A stretch of DNA of 57,154 nucleotides from NCBI GenBank assembly GCA_938082635.1, contig CALLLI010000118.1, forward strand, positions 1 to 57,154, written 5' to 3'. Below, piece after piece: positions 28,602-37,220 of this stretch. The translations under genes were made by a program, and so were the position numbers. Origin of the DNA: an uncultured Verrucomicrobiales bacterium. Lineage in GTDB: Bacteria; Verrucomicrobiota; Verrucomicrobiia; Verrucomicrobiales; DEV007. A model generated the notes under the pieces. It saw only the letters and a list, made by a program, of their open reading frames with translations. It was not told where the DNA came from and searched no databases. The stretch's first letter is position 1, and every line of letters begins with the position of its first letter.

Positions 28602-29300
28602 ATGACTTCTCGCTTATTCACGTTCACAACGCTCATCCTACTCAGCTTCCTCGTTTCTTGCGGAGCACAGGACGCAGAAACCAGTAAACCTGCGGACAAA
28701 GAAACGCCAGCCCCTGCGAAGCCACAGGGCAAGGCACTCTTCGATGGAGAATCCCTTAAAGGCTGGAAGAAGATCGAGTTTGGTGGCACTGGGAACGTCG
28801 AAGTCGATGATGGCGAGATCATCCTCTACATGGGCGAGCTCCTCACCGGCATCAAATGGGCTGGCGAGGCGCCCTACAAGACGAACTATGAGATTTCGTT
28901 AGACGCCAAGCGCATCGACGGGGTTGATTTCTTCTGCGCTCTCACGTTTCCGATTGCTGGCGCTCATAGCACATTTGTAGTCGGCGGATGGGGCGGCGCT
29001 CTTGTCGGCATCTCTAGCATTGATGACATGGACGCCTCCGAGAACTCCACCGGTTCTGTCCAGAAATTGGAGGACAAACAGTGGTACAAGCTACGCGTCC
29101 GCGTGACCGACACCCGCTTGGATGCCTGGATTGACGAGAAGCAAGTTGTGAAACTGATGCATACAGGACGTCGCATGGGAATGCGTTTCGGCGAAATCGA
29201 AGAATGTATGCCCATCGGCATCGCAACGTTCCAAACGAAAGCTGCCATCAAGAACATCAGGATCAAGAGCGTCGAGCCAGATGCTCCGGAGAGTGAATAG
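28602..29300 (+). CDS. DUF1080 lipoprotein
   Basis: A 232-residue lipoprotein: signal peptide with lipobox LVSC (Cys about residue 20). The DUF1080 (LamG-like jelly-roll, 3-keto-disaccharide hydrolase-like) domain starts at GKALFDGESLKGWKKIEFGG and includes DFFCALTFPIAGAHSTFVVGGWGG, WYKLRVRVTDTRLDAWID and RMGMRFGEIEECMPIGIATF. Members bind or cleave carbohydrates; the substrate here is unknown. It is the last gene of the lepA run, 18 bp after the toroid gene. Confidence 0.88.
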   Translation: MTSRLFTFTTLILLSFLVSCGAQDAETSKPADKETPAPAKPQGKALFDGESLKGWKKIEFGGTGNVEVDDGEIILYMGELLTGIKWAGEAPYKTNYEISLDAKRIDGVDFFCALTFPIAGAHSTFVVGGWGGALVGISSIDDMDASENSTGSVQKLEDKQWYKLRVRVTDTRLDAWIDEKQVVKLMHTGRRMGMRFGEIEECMPIGIATFQTKAAIKNIRIKSVEPDAPESE

Positions 29301-29308
29301 TCATCGTC

Positions 29309-29362
29309 ATGAACAAGTATCAAGCCATTGTCATCCTAGCATGTAACCTAGGGATTGCCTGA
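29309..29362 (+). other. signal-peptide-like mini ORF, possible gene remnant
   Basis: An ATG followed by 16 codons reads MNKYQAIVILACNLGIA and then TGA. It looks like the first half of a Sec or lipoprotein signal peptide with nothing behind it. It may be the scar of a deleted gene or chance. It lies in the 169-bp gap between the DUF1080 and amidase genes. Confidence 0.2.
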
Positions 29363-29469
29363 ATGCCGCGTTCCACCGGATCACGAGAACGGCCCCCGCG
29401 CCGTGAAGCTATATAAGGACTGGATATTCAGTTGTCGAATGAGATTGGTTAAGACATGTTAACTAACTC

Positions 29470-30264
29470 ATGTCGCCACACTGTCCCATTGTTCCAGCAC
29501 TAGCGCTCCTTGGAGCTCTCTTACTGTGGCACCCTGCGGGAGAGAAGTCTTCCCGTCCGCTACTCGGTGGTCTCGCGGGAAGCGGAAGCACAGATGCTGA
29601 GTCCCTGGATCGCATGAGTGCATTCCTCGAGTTTGATCGCGGCCAACTAGGCGTTCAAGCAGAGCTTCCCGATCCAATCGGCACAGAATCTCACCTCCCT
29701 TCCATCACCGTACGCAAATCTTCGAAAGAAGACGCTCCATTCAAGCCGTCGCGGACCCGATGGCGCTACCTCTCGACTAATCTTCGCCAACAAATCCGCA
29801 CCGCCATCACCTCTGAAAGCGCCCAGCGTTGGCGACGCCTCGCCGTTCACTCAAGTGGAAGCGTCTCAGGAAATGCAACGCTTCTCAATGCTCACCATGC
29901 CCAGCGGGATTCTGATCTCGCGAACGGTGCCTATCACATTGTCATCGGAAATGGCTCTTTCTCAGGAGCTGGCGAAATTTCACTGGGCTCACGCTGGCAT
30001 AAGCAACTGCCCAGCGCCGCCATGAAAGTCGACAATGTAAACGCAACCTCACTCAGCGTCTGCCTCATTGGTAACTTCACCGAGACGGGGCCGAATCGCG
30101 CGCAGTGGCGAGCCCTTGATGAGCTGACGGCTTACCTCCGCGCCCAACTTGGCCCCATGGACGTGATGACCCATCGCCAACTGGAATCGACGGCACCGGC
30201 TTGTCCTGGCCCAGGCTTTTCTAGAGAAACGCTAGACCAACTTAGCAAGCGCACCCGTCAGTAG
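29470..30264 (+). CDS. PGRP-type N-acetylmuramoyl-L-alanine amidase
   Basis: A 264-residue protein with a hydrophobic N-terminus (about 6-20). The C-terminal 150 residues are an Amidase_2/PGRP domain with zinc ligands H127 (AVHSSG), H235 (THRQLEST) and C245 (ACPG), and the conserved tyrosine Y155 in AYHIVIGNG. It should cleave the amide bond between muramic acid and the stem peptide in the periplasm. It is monocistronic and convergent with the next gene. Confidence 0.88.
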   Translation: MSPHCPIVPALALLGALLLWHPAGEKSSRPLLGGLAGSGSTDAESLDRMSAFLEFDRGQLGVQAELPDPIGTESHLPSITVRKSSKEDAPFKPSRTRWRYLSTNLRQQIRTAITSESAQRWRRLAVHSSGSVSGNATLLNAHHAQRDSDLANGAYHIVIGNGSFSGAGEISLGSRWHKQLPSAAMKVDNVNATSLSVCLIGNFTETGPNRAQWRALDELTAYLRAQLGPMDVMTHRQLESTAPACPGPGFSRETLDQLSKRTRQ

Positions 30265-30282
30265 ACCAGCACAAGGCAGAGT

Positions 30283-31650
30283 CTATTCACGACCACCTGC
30301 TTCAGGCGGAACGAGATCCAACCAACGCTCATCATCATTCTCACGCATGACGCGAATATCAGATGGGCTGTACTCTAGCAAATCAGTGCACTGGCTCTCT
30401 AACGGAACGATTTGGTGAAGTTCTTGCAGATGCTTATAGATCCCTTGCAAATGCTCCACGATCGGCACGGTGTCCGCACTCAAGAGATCTCCATCTTGGC
30501 TGCCTGGGTAGACATAGAGCTTGACGTGCTTCATGAATAGCTTGCCCATGGCCTCCAAGGTCCCACCTTCAAGATCCTCGTACCATTTCTCATTGAAAAT
30601 CTCTTCTAGCAACGCCGCACCCAAGGTAATCCCGGTGGGCTCCTTAGTGTAGCGCGCCAGATAACAAGTTAGGCGATAGAACTCAGCAAAGCGCGAGATC
30701 AAAACCGTCTTACCCAGGGCTTGCATGACGTCCGCCCGACGAAGGAACTCTTCCTTATCTACCGAGCCCGTTACCAACAGATTATCCATGGTCGTTTCCA
30801 TGATCTCCAGCGGCTCCTTGCTATCTTCGCTCAACTCCGAAGCAAACACACTACGGGCCTGCTCTAACATATCGAGATGCACTTTCGTGACAGGATGAAA
30901 CGCTCCACGAATCAAGAGAACCGGTTTCTTATAGAGAATCTCCGCTGGCTGCACCACTTCGCCAGTCGGGGTAAACATGGCTGCATCGGTGAGCTTGTTA
31001 GCGACAAGCTCAAGCGCACACAGTCGATTGTCGATGTGCTCAAACCCAGGCCCCGCAAACTTGAGCATGTCGATCTCCACACGTTCTTTGCCCAAGCCAT
31101 CGACAAGGGACTTCGTAAGAAGTGCAAGATTATCCCGATAGAAAAACGCGGCGTAGATAAGATTGACTCCCACAATGCCAAGCGCCTCCATTTGATCGAT
31201 ATTCTCGCGATCTAACATGCGAACGTGAATGAGGATGTCGTGTGGTTCCGACAATGGCGCTAGCTGCAGGCGCACGCCAAGCCAGCCATGACATTCCCCT
31301 TTCCCATCAAAAGGCATCGCACGAACCGTATTGGCAAAAGCGAAGAACGTCGTTTCTTCACCCCGCGGAACGGCCAACCTCTCCAACAGTATTTCATACT
31401 CATGATCGAGCATCTGGATCATACGGCTCCGCGAAACGTAGCGCTTGCACTTCCCATAGATACTATCGGAGAAAGTCATGTCGTAGGCAGACATCGCCTT
31501 CGCGACGGTTCCGGCTGTGGCGCTCAAACGGAAGAACCAGTTCGCCACTTCCTGACCGGCGCCAATCTCGGCAAACGAACCATATTTCGACGCATCTAGG
31601 TTAATCGCGAGGACCTTCTCAGCTGTTTTCGGGCGCAAGGATTCTGCCAT
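30283..31650 (-). CDS. uncharacterised protein with NadD/CoaD-like nucleotidyltransferase C-terminal half
   Basis: The start is ATG at 31648-31650; a TTG 11 codons upstream is weaker. Of 455 residues, the N-terminal 240 are a conserved domain I do not recognise. The C-terminal part has GAFHPVTKVHLDML (249-262), close to the TxGH nucleotide-binding motif of phosphopantetheine adenylyltransferase, and near the end SPSDIR (428-433) followed by WLDLVPP, resembling the ISSTxIR motif of NadD-type adenylyltransferases. It is therefore likely to bind a nucleotide and transfer adenylate or a related group. Two of the three glycine/histidine positions in the first motif differ, so activity is uncertain. 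Confidence 0.65.
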   Translation of the reverse strand: MAESLRPKTAEKVLAINLDASKYGSFAEIGAGQEVANWFFRLSATAGTVAKAMSAYDMTFSDSIYGKCKRYVSRSRMIQMLDHEYEILLERLAVPRGEETTFFAFANTVRAMPFDGKGECHGWLGVRLQLAPLSEPHDILIHVRMLDRENIDQMEALGIVGVNLIYAAFFYRDNLALLTKSLVDGLGKERVEIDMLKFAGPGFEHIDNRLCALELVANKLTDAAMFTPTGEVVQPAEILYKKPVLLIRGAFHPVTKVHLDMLEQARSVFASELSEDSKEPLEIMETTMDNLLVTGSVDKEEFLRRADVMQALGKTVLISRFAEFYRLTCYLARYTKEPTGITLGAALLEEIFNEKWYEDLEGGTLEAMGKLFMKHVKLYVYPGSQDGDLLSADTVPIVEHLQGIYKHLQELHQIVPLESQCTDLLEYSPSDIRVMRENDDERWLDLVPPEAGGRE

Positions 31651-31757
31651 GCGCCAAGGAAGCGGCGGCGCGACTGATTGCAAGAAACGCTATTCTCCAA
31701 GGCGGATCTTGGCACCAGCCGACTTATCAAACATAAGAACGACCGATGATAGAACCG

Positions 31758-31825
31758 TTGAAACATGTTGATTTAATAATTTAATTTGATATTACAATAA
31801 ATACCATAGTTAATTAACTAATCTG
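31758..31825 (+). promoter_or_regulatory. AT-rich promoter region of the pseudopilin gene
   Basis: A strongly AT-rich block stands out from the GC-rich surroundings. One candidate sigma-70 pair is TTGAAA (31758-31763), a 17-bp spacer, then TTAATT (31781-31786). A TTAATTAA palindrome follows near 31811. It probably drives the pseudopilin gene at 31830 and perhaps the divergent gene. Assignment of the boxes is tentative. Confidence 0.35.
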
Positions 31826-31829
31826 CTCC

Positions 31830-32510
31830 ATGTACCAACGATTGTTTCACCGAAATTCAGGCATCTCTTTACAAGAGATGCTTGTAGTGATCGCGATCAT
31901 TGGGGTCACTACATTAATTGTATTGCCTGCCATTTCAGGGCTGACGGAGCAGGCTGAACAAGTCTCGGCCAAGCGGAATGCACAGATGCTGGCCTCCATA
32001 TCCGCTACCGCTCGGGCGACGGGAGACTCCATCGTTAGGAATCTCAAGAGTAAGCCCGCCATCGTTTCCTATCTCGGCTCAGATTTCTCCCTGGCAAACG
32101 GCACCGGCTCTGCACGAATAGGCTATGCTAAACTCTCTCTAGAAGATACCCTTGAGGCATCGCGCTACTTAACCTACAATCCAAACACTGGAGGACTCTC
32201 ATACACGGGAGGCAGCCGAGTTAATCCGATCACCGACGCTCCAGAGAGCACGGATCCCGACGACGCTTCCGATCCTCAGGAAGAGCGAGACAAATGGAAT
32301 GCGCGACTCCTCGAAGGTGCGGCCACAGCATCCATCTCATCTGGTGACACCGTGATTCCTTCAGCTGGAAGTATATCCGCCGCGATCAATTTCCTCGTGA
32401 ATGGCGGTATCGGTGGTTCCCTCGTCGCTAATCTCTCCAATCTGGAGCAGAATGGGGCCTCCTCCTTCCTTGAGTATGCTGACGGCACTCTCCGATTCGA
32501 GGATAACTAA
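31830..32510 (+). CDS. type IV pilin / type II secretion pseudopilin-like protein
   Basis: A 226-residue protein with a class III (prepilin) signal: after a basic leader, G11 is followed by ISLQE, then MLVVIAIIGVTTLIVLPAISG. The glutamate at mature position +5 is present; Ile replaces the usual Phe at +1. The rest is Ser/Thr/Ala-rich with no recognised domain. It should be cleaved by a prepilin peptidase encoded elsewhere. It lies alone between an AT-rich promoter and the convergent sigma factor gene, sharing CTAA at 32507-32510. Confidence 0.8.
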   Translation: MYQRLFHRNSGISLQEMLVVIAIIGVTTLIVLPAISGLTEQAEQVSAKRNAQMLASISATARATGDSIVRNLKSKPAIVSYLGSDFSLANGTGSARIGYAKLSLEDTLEASRYLTYNPNTGGLSYTGGSRVNPITDAPESTDPDDASDPQEERDKWNARLLEGAATASISSGDTVIPSAGSISAAINFLVNGGIGGSLVANLSNLEQNGASSFLEYADGTLRFEDN

Positions 32511-33142
32511 GACTCGTCGTCCTCAAGATAGCTGCGCAGCTCTTCGCGCAACTGAAGTCGAGCGCGGAAGAGCAAACTTTTCACAGAAGACACCGTGAGA
32601 TCCATCGTCTTCGCGATCTCTTCATACGGCAGGTGCTCAAACCGTCTCAACACTAGCGCCATGCGCTGACGCTCCGGCAGCTTCTCCATGGCGGCATCAA
32701 TGGCTTGCTGCATTTCCTTATGGAGCAACGCATCGTCTGGCTCCACAACAGACGTGTCAGGCATCGCCAGGTGAAACTCCTCTTCCTGCGCCTCCAGTGA
32801 ATAATGCGGACGTCGCTTTCGACGCCTGCTCTCATTGTAGACAAGGTTCTTGGTGATCGTGAAGAGCCAAGTCGTGAACTTCGCGCTCGGCTGATAACGC
32901 GGCGCTGAAGACCACACCCGAATAAAAACCCGCTGTGCCAGATCGTGAGACTCATCGAGATCACCCAACATCCGGTAGATCGTCCCGATGACACTCGACT
33001 TATGTCGCGCTACCAGAGCTTCGAACGAAGGCACATCGCCTTCTTTCACCCGCAGCATATCGGCCACATCCTGGACATTAGAATCCACCGCATCGTCTTC
33101 TGACGACTTTGAGTTGGGTGGTGTGGCGTCGGCGTCCTTCAT
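32507..33142 (-). CDS. ECF RNA polymerase sigma factor
   Basis: Start ATG at 33140-33142; sequence upstream in the same frame is unconvincing. The 211-residue protein has region 2 (VARHKSSVIGTIYRMLGDLDESHDLAQRVFIRVW, split here only by mention; FTTWLFTITKNLVYNESRRRKRR) and region 4 (LPERQRMALVLRRFEHLPYEE; MDLTVSSVKSLLFRARLQLRE). It directs RNA polymerase to alternative promoters. No anti-sigma gene is visible: downstream is the convergent pseudopilin gene. An inverted repeat lies in its upstream region. Confidence 0.92.
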   Translation of the reverse strand: MKDADATPPNSKSSEDDAVDSNVQDVADMLRVKEGDVPSFEALVARHKSSVIGTIYRMLGDLDESHDLAQRVFIRVWSSAPRYQPSAKFTTWLFTITKNLVYNESRRRKRRPHYSLEAQEEEFHLAMPDTSVVEPDDALLHKEMQQAIDAAMEKLPERQRMALVLRRFEHLPYEEIAKTMDLTVSSVKSLLFRARLQLREELRSYLEDDES

Positions 33143-33227
33143 ACAGTCGTGTCGATCAGCACCTCGCCCATACTCCCGGCAGGTCCGGCAAGATGAAGAG
33201 TCTGTTTCGCAGATCAACCTCTTGTTG

Positions 33228-33247
33228 AGTAGAAATCGTATTCTACT
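33228..33247. promoter_or_regulatory. 20-bp inverted repeat between sigma factor and menF
   Basis: Arms AGTAGAA and TTCTACT are perfect inverted copies around a 6-bp centre. It lies in the 174-bp divergent region, about 85 bp before the sigma start and 70 bp before menF. It is a plausible operator for either gene. No T-tract follows. Confidence 0.4.
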
Positions 33248-33316
33248 ACGAAAGATGAGAGGAAAGAGGATGTTCGTTGAGACTCCCACACTCCCCATCT
33301 ACTACTGAACCTCCCC

Positions 33317-34324
33317 GTGACCGCACCTCGTCAAGACATCGCTTTCCTCCAACTCGGCCCTCAACAAATGGTCGTGGGTCAAGGCCCATTCACGAGTGTC
33401 GCTGAGGCTCCTAAATCAGGCAATGCGTTCTATTGGAACGACTTTCAGCTCTCTGACCCCACCCCTTGGAAGATCCCAGCCCGCGTTTCTTTCCATTCAG
33501 ATCTCGAAGCTTTCACCGGTGCCACCACGCCTCAAATCGAGTGGTCACCCGTAGACCAGGCTCCCTTCTCGGCCGCATTTGGAATGCTTACTCAGGCGTT
33601 CGCCAACGGGGCCAAATTAGAGAAACTGGTCCCTGTGGTGACTGAGCGTGGCAAACTCATCGCTGGGGACCTGCGGAGCTTGGCCTCAGCTGCCCTTGAG
33701 CACTCCGGGCCGAAGGCCCAGGCCTACGGCTGCTGGGATGCCCAGGGAGGCTTCATCGGAGCCACTCCCGAACGGCTCTTGCACCTCGCTGACGGCATCC
33801 TCGAGACGATGGCTCTTGCGGGAACAGCCCCACCAGCAGAGCGAGATCGATTTGCCTGCGATCCCAAGCAGATCAGAGAACATGCCCTCGTCATCGATGG
33901 CATCCGCGCATCGCTCGGAGGGCAGGTAGAAGAAGCCGATCGCGAAGTCCTTGAACTCGATGGCCTCCTCCACTTTATCACACGCCTCCGGACAGAACTG
34001 AAAGGGCCAGTCGATCTCAATGCCCTCATTCGGCAGCTCCACCCTACCCCAGCTGTAGGCTTCCTCCCGCGCTCGGACAAAGTGGGTGCCATCCACGAAC
34101 GTATCACAAAGCAACTCAGTCCGCCCCCGGCCTTCGCAGCGCCCTTTGGCTGGTTGCATGAAGGTACTTTCCAAGCAGTCGTCGCCATCCGTCAGATTTC
34201 ATGGATTGGAAGCGACGTCGCCCTCCCAGCAGGCTGCGGACTCATTCGCGAAAGCAAGCTGGACTCCGAATGGAGCGAACTGGCACTCAAGCGAAGCGTG
34301 GTGAAACAGCTCCTCAGTCTCTAA
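33317..34324 (+). CDS. menF: isochorismate synthase
   Basis: A 335-residue chorismate-binding enzyme starting at GTG. GGFIGATPERLLHL, ETMALAGTAPP, REHALVIDGIR and LHPTPAVGFLPR form the active-site blocks of the family, and AAPFGWLHEG and AGCGLIRESKLDSEW the C-terminal ones. It should convert chorismate to isochorismate for menaquinone. The identification as MenF rather than EntC rests on menD lying 10 bp downstream. It is shorter than E. coli MenF (431), with a reduced N-terminal region. Confidence 0.9.
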   Translation: MTAPRQDIAFLQLGPQQMVVGQGPFTSVAEAPKSGNAFYWNDFQLSDPTPWKIPARVSFHSDLEAFTGATTPQIEWSPVDQAPFSAAFGMLTQAFANGAKLEKLVPVVTERGKLIAGDLRSLASAALEHSGPKAQAYGCWDAQGGFIGATPERLLHLADGILETMALAGTAPPAERDRFACDPKQIREHALVIDGIRASLGGQVEEADREVLELDGLLHFITRLRTELKGPVDLNALIRQLHPTPAVGFLPRSDKVGAIHERITKQLSPPPAFAAPFGWLHEGTFQAVVAIRQISWIGSDVALPAGCGLIRESKLDSEWSELALKRSVVKQLLSL

Positions 34325-34334
34325 GCTCAATCAC

Positions 34335-35891
34335 ATGATCGCTCAGAGCGTCTTGCAAGCCTGCCTCAACCTCGGCGTTCGCGAGTTCGTCGTCTGCGCC
34401 GGCTCGCGAAATAGCGATCTCGTTCATGGCCTGCTCCAGCATCGAGGCCAGCTTCAACTCTACTCCTTCTTTGAGGAACGGAGCGCCGCGTTCTTCGCGC
34501 TCGGCCGGACGCTAGCACAATTAAATCCAGTAGCGATCGTCACCACCTCAGGCACCGCTGTGGCTGAACTGCTTCCTGCTGTCATTGAGGCCTACTATCA
34601 AGAGCGTCCGCTGGTCCTGATAACGGCCGATCGTCCCACTCGCTACCGTGGCAGCGGGGCACCTCAAGCAATCGAGCAATCCGAAATCTTTGGCAGCTAC
34701 GCTAGAGCTTACGATCTGGAAACAGAAACTGACGTCAGCTCTTTCGACTCAGCCCACCTTGAAGTGAAAGGTCCACTTCATCTCAACGTTTGCTTAGAGG
34801 AACCCGCTAGGGAGATCCCAACGATCCATCTCTCACTATACGACAAGCTGCGTACAACGACAAACACCCAGCCAGCTAGCAACTCCCCCGCGCTCAAACG
34901 TTTCTTAGAAAAATCCAGCCCACTCTTGGTCATCGCAGGCTGCCTCAACCCAGACCGCGCACTCGTCACCGCCCTGGAATCTCTCAGCGCCCCAATCCTG
35001 GCAGATGCCACATCAGGTTTGCACGCTGAGCCGTCGTTGACCCATCTTCTCCTACGCGGCGGCGACCGCACGGCACAGAAACTTGAGTTCGGAAAGGTGC
35101 TTCGTTTCGGTGGTGTCCCCAGCTTCCGACTGTGGCGCGATCTAGAAACACAGGCCGAAATCGATGTCCTATCACTCTCAAATCGACCATTCAGTGGCCT
35201 TGCTCGCCACTCCATGCGCCTTGATTGCCCGCCCGAAAGTTTTGAATCCTGCGACCAACAAGTGCCTGCAAATTGGGAAACAATAGAAACAACTCAAGCT
35301 GACCGATTAGAAAGCGCACTTTCACAATACCCACAGAGTGAACCCGCTCAGCTCCGCACGCTACTAACACATCTTCCATCAAGCGCGCAGCTCTTCGTTG
35401 GCAATAGCCTTCCTATTCGCGAACTCGGCCTCGTCAGCGCACGCAAGCTTCCCTGGCCCACCTACGCAAATCGCGGAGCCAACGGCATCGATGGCAATCT
35501 CGCGACGTGCTTAGGATTGGCCGCCGGAAACGATGCTCCCGAAACATGGGGACTCTTCGGAGACCTTACCACACTCTACGATCTCGCCGCGCCCGGCATG
35601 CTCACAGAACTTCCCAATGCTTGTACCCGCACGGTCGTGATCAACAACATGGGCGGCAAGATCTTTAGAAGACTTCCTAACTTCAAAGGGCTCACCCCCA
35701 TAGACACAGCAACCATCGAAAACCATCACCAGTTTGATTTCCAAGGCTGGGCCCAAGCCTGGGGACTCGACTATCATCTCATCCAAGCCAACGGACTAGA
35801 TAGCAACCACCTTGGTCAACATGCCATCCTCGAGCTGCGTCCCGACGAAGATCAGACCGAAGCTTTCTGGGCTGACTACAGTCGCAACTAA
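34335..35891 (+). CDS. menD: SEPHCHC synthase (menaquinone synthesis)
   Basis: A 518-residue thiamine-diphosphate enzyme that joins 2-oxoglutarate-derived succinic semialdehyde to isochorismate. VREFVVCAGSRNSDLVHGL is the entry block, FFEERSAAFFALG holds the catalytic Glu, and TSGTAVAELLPAVIEAYY and LITADRPTRYRGSGAPQAI are MenD hallmarks. GLFGDLTTLYDLAAPGM and VVINNMGGKIFRRLP form the ThDP/Mg-binding end. It follows menF by 10 bp. The remaining men genes are not in the window. Confidence 0.95.
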   Translation: MIAQSVLQACLNLGVREFVVCAGSRNSDLVHGLLQHRGQLQLYSFFEERSAAFFALGRTLAQLNPVAIVTTSGTAVAELLPAVIEAYYQERPLVLITADRPTRYRGSGAPQAIEQSEIFGSYARAYDLETETDVSSFDSAHLEVKGPLHLNVCLEEPAREIPTIHLSLYDKLRTTTNTQPASNSPALKRFLEKSSPLLVIAGCLNPDRALVTALESLSAPILADATSGLHAEPSLTHLLLRGGDRTAQKLEFGKVLRFGGVPSFRLWRDLETQAEIDVLSLSNRPFSGLARHSMRLDCPPESFESCDQQVPANWETIETTQADRLESALSQYPQSEPAQLRTLLTHLPSSAQLFVGNSLPIRELGLVSARKLPWPTYANRGANGIDGNLATCLGLAAGNDAPETWGLFGDLTTLYDLAAPGMLTELPNACTRTVVINNMGGKIFRRLPNFKGLTPIDTATIENHHQFDFQGWAQAWGLDYHLIQANGLDSNHLGQHAILELRPDEDQTEAFWADYSRN

Positions 35892-35960
35892 ACGCAGAGT
35901 TCAGTCCTTCCCTCGACGTTTCGCTTTCTCCGATCGCAAAAGCGTGCAGGATGAAGCCCT

Positions 35961-37220
35961 ATGGCTGGCTTCGACAAATCAACATTTGGTGCCTTGTTAG
36001 GCCCTCAAAGTGGGATCATCGAGTTGATGGATGACCTCGGAAAAGCGATGGCCTCTGGAGATATGCTCATGATGGGAGGTGGAAATCCCGCCATTATCCC
36101 AGAAGTCGTCGACGTGTTCAAGAAGCGCATGCAAGCCATCCTCGACGCGAACGAATTTGATCAGATGATCAGCGTTTACGAGCCCCCACAGGGAAATGTC
36201 GCTACCATTGAAGCCCTCGCCTCTCTGCTCCGTGAGCACTTCGCCTGGGACATCCAAGCCGAGAATATCGCCGTGACGGGTGGTGGTCAGACCGCCTTCT
36301 TTCTCCTCTTCAACTTGCTCGCCGGCACACAACAGGATGGCTCTCACAAGAAGATCCTCTTCCCTCTCGCGCCCGAATACATAGGCTATGCCAACCAAGG
36401 GCTCGCTCCTGACTTGTTCGTTGCCGTGCCACCACTCGTCGAAATTGGCGACGATGGCTTCTTCAAATACAAGATCGATTTCGACCGTCTTCAGATCGAT
36501 GACCGCATCGCCGCACTCTGCGTGTCGCGGCCGACCAATCCCACCGGCAACGTGCTAACAGATGCTGAAATGGCACGCTTGGCTGAACTCGCAGAAGCCC
36601 ATGGCATCCCCTTGATCATCGACAACGCCTACGGGTTGCCCTTCCCGAACATCATTTTCCAAGACGTCACCCCCGTTTGGACACCAAACACCATCGTCAC
36701 GATGAGCTTGTCCAAACTAGGCCTTCCCGGAACGCGCACCGCCTTCGTCGCCGGACCACCCGAGCTGATTCATGCCATGAGTGGCGCGAACTGCATCCTC
36801 AGTCTGGCTAACAACAACACCGGACAGCACCTCATCCGGCCCCTCTTCGAAGATCGCTCGATCCTTTCACTTTGTCAGGACACCATCCGCCCTGTCTACC
36901 AAGCTCGCGCCAATCAAGCCGTCCAATGGCTCCGCGATGCCTTTCAGGAAGCCAACACTCCAGTGGAAATTCATCGCCCAGAAGGCGCGCTCTTTCTCTG
37001 GCTCCGCTTCCCCGATCTCCCCATCACAAGCAAAGCTCTCTACGAACGCCTAAAGGCGCGCCGCGTCCTCGTCGTTCCAGGACACTACTTCTTCTTCGGT
37101 CTCTCAGAACCACACCCACACGAGCATCAATGCTTACGCATGACGTACTCTCAGGAGCCTAGCGTTGTACAAGAAGGCATTCGTATCTTGGCAGACGAAG
37201 TGCGCCAGGTCTACGCTTAG
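35961..37220 (+). CDS. avtA: valine-pyruvate aminotransferase-like PLP enzyme
   Basis: A 419-residue class I/II aminotransferase of the length of E. coli AvtA (417). SRPTNPTGN binds substrate and cofactor, IIDNAYGLPFPN holds the PLP-pyridine Asp and Tyr, and the Schiff-base lysine is in MSLSKLGLPGTRTAF. The N-terminal GGGNPAIIPEV and ISVYEPPQGN agree with AvtA. The likely reaction is valine plus pyruvate to 2-oxoisovalerate plus alanine. It may be co-transcribed with menD (69 bp). Its TAG shares TTAG (37217-37220) with the convergent M16 gene. Confidence 0.85.
   Translation: MAGFDKSTFGALLGPQSGIIELMDDLGKAMASGDMLMMGGGNPAIIPEVVDVFKKRMQAILDANEFDQMISVYEPPQGNVATIEALASLLREHFAWDIQAENIAVTGGGQTAFFLLFNLLAGTQQDGSHKKILFPLAPEYIGYANQGLAPDLFVAVPPLVEIGDDGFFKYKIDFDRLQIDDRIAALCVSRPTNPTGNVLTDAEMARLAELAEAHGIPLIIDNAYGLPFPNIIFQDVTPVWTPNTIVTMSLSKLGLPGTRTAFVAGPPELIHAMSGANCILSLANNNTGQHLIRPLFEDRSILSLCQDTIRPVYQARANQAVQWLRDAFQEANTPVEIHRPEGALFLWLRFPDLPITSKALYERLKARRVLVVPGHYFFFGLSEPHPHEHQCLRMTYSQEPSVVQEGIRILADEVRQVYA

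Noticed and set aside
29363-29469. A short Arg-rich frame beginning at the ATG right after the signal-peptide-like mini ORF.
   Set aside because: Seventeen codons, no family, no ribosome-binding site; nothing else is seen in this gap.
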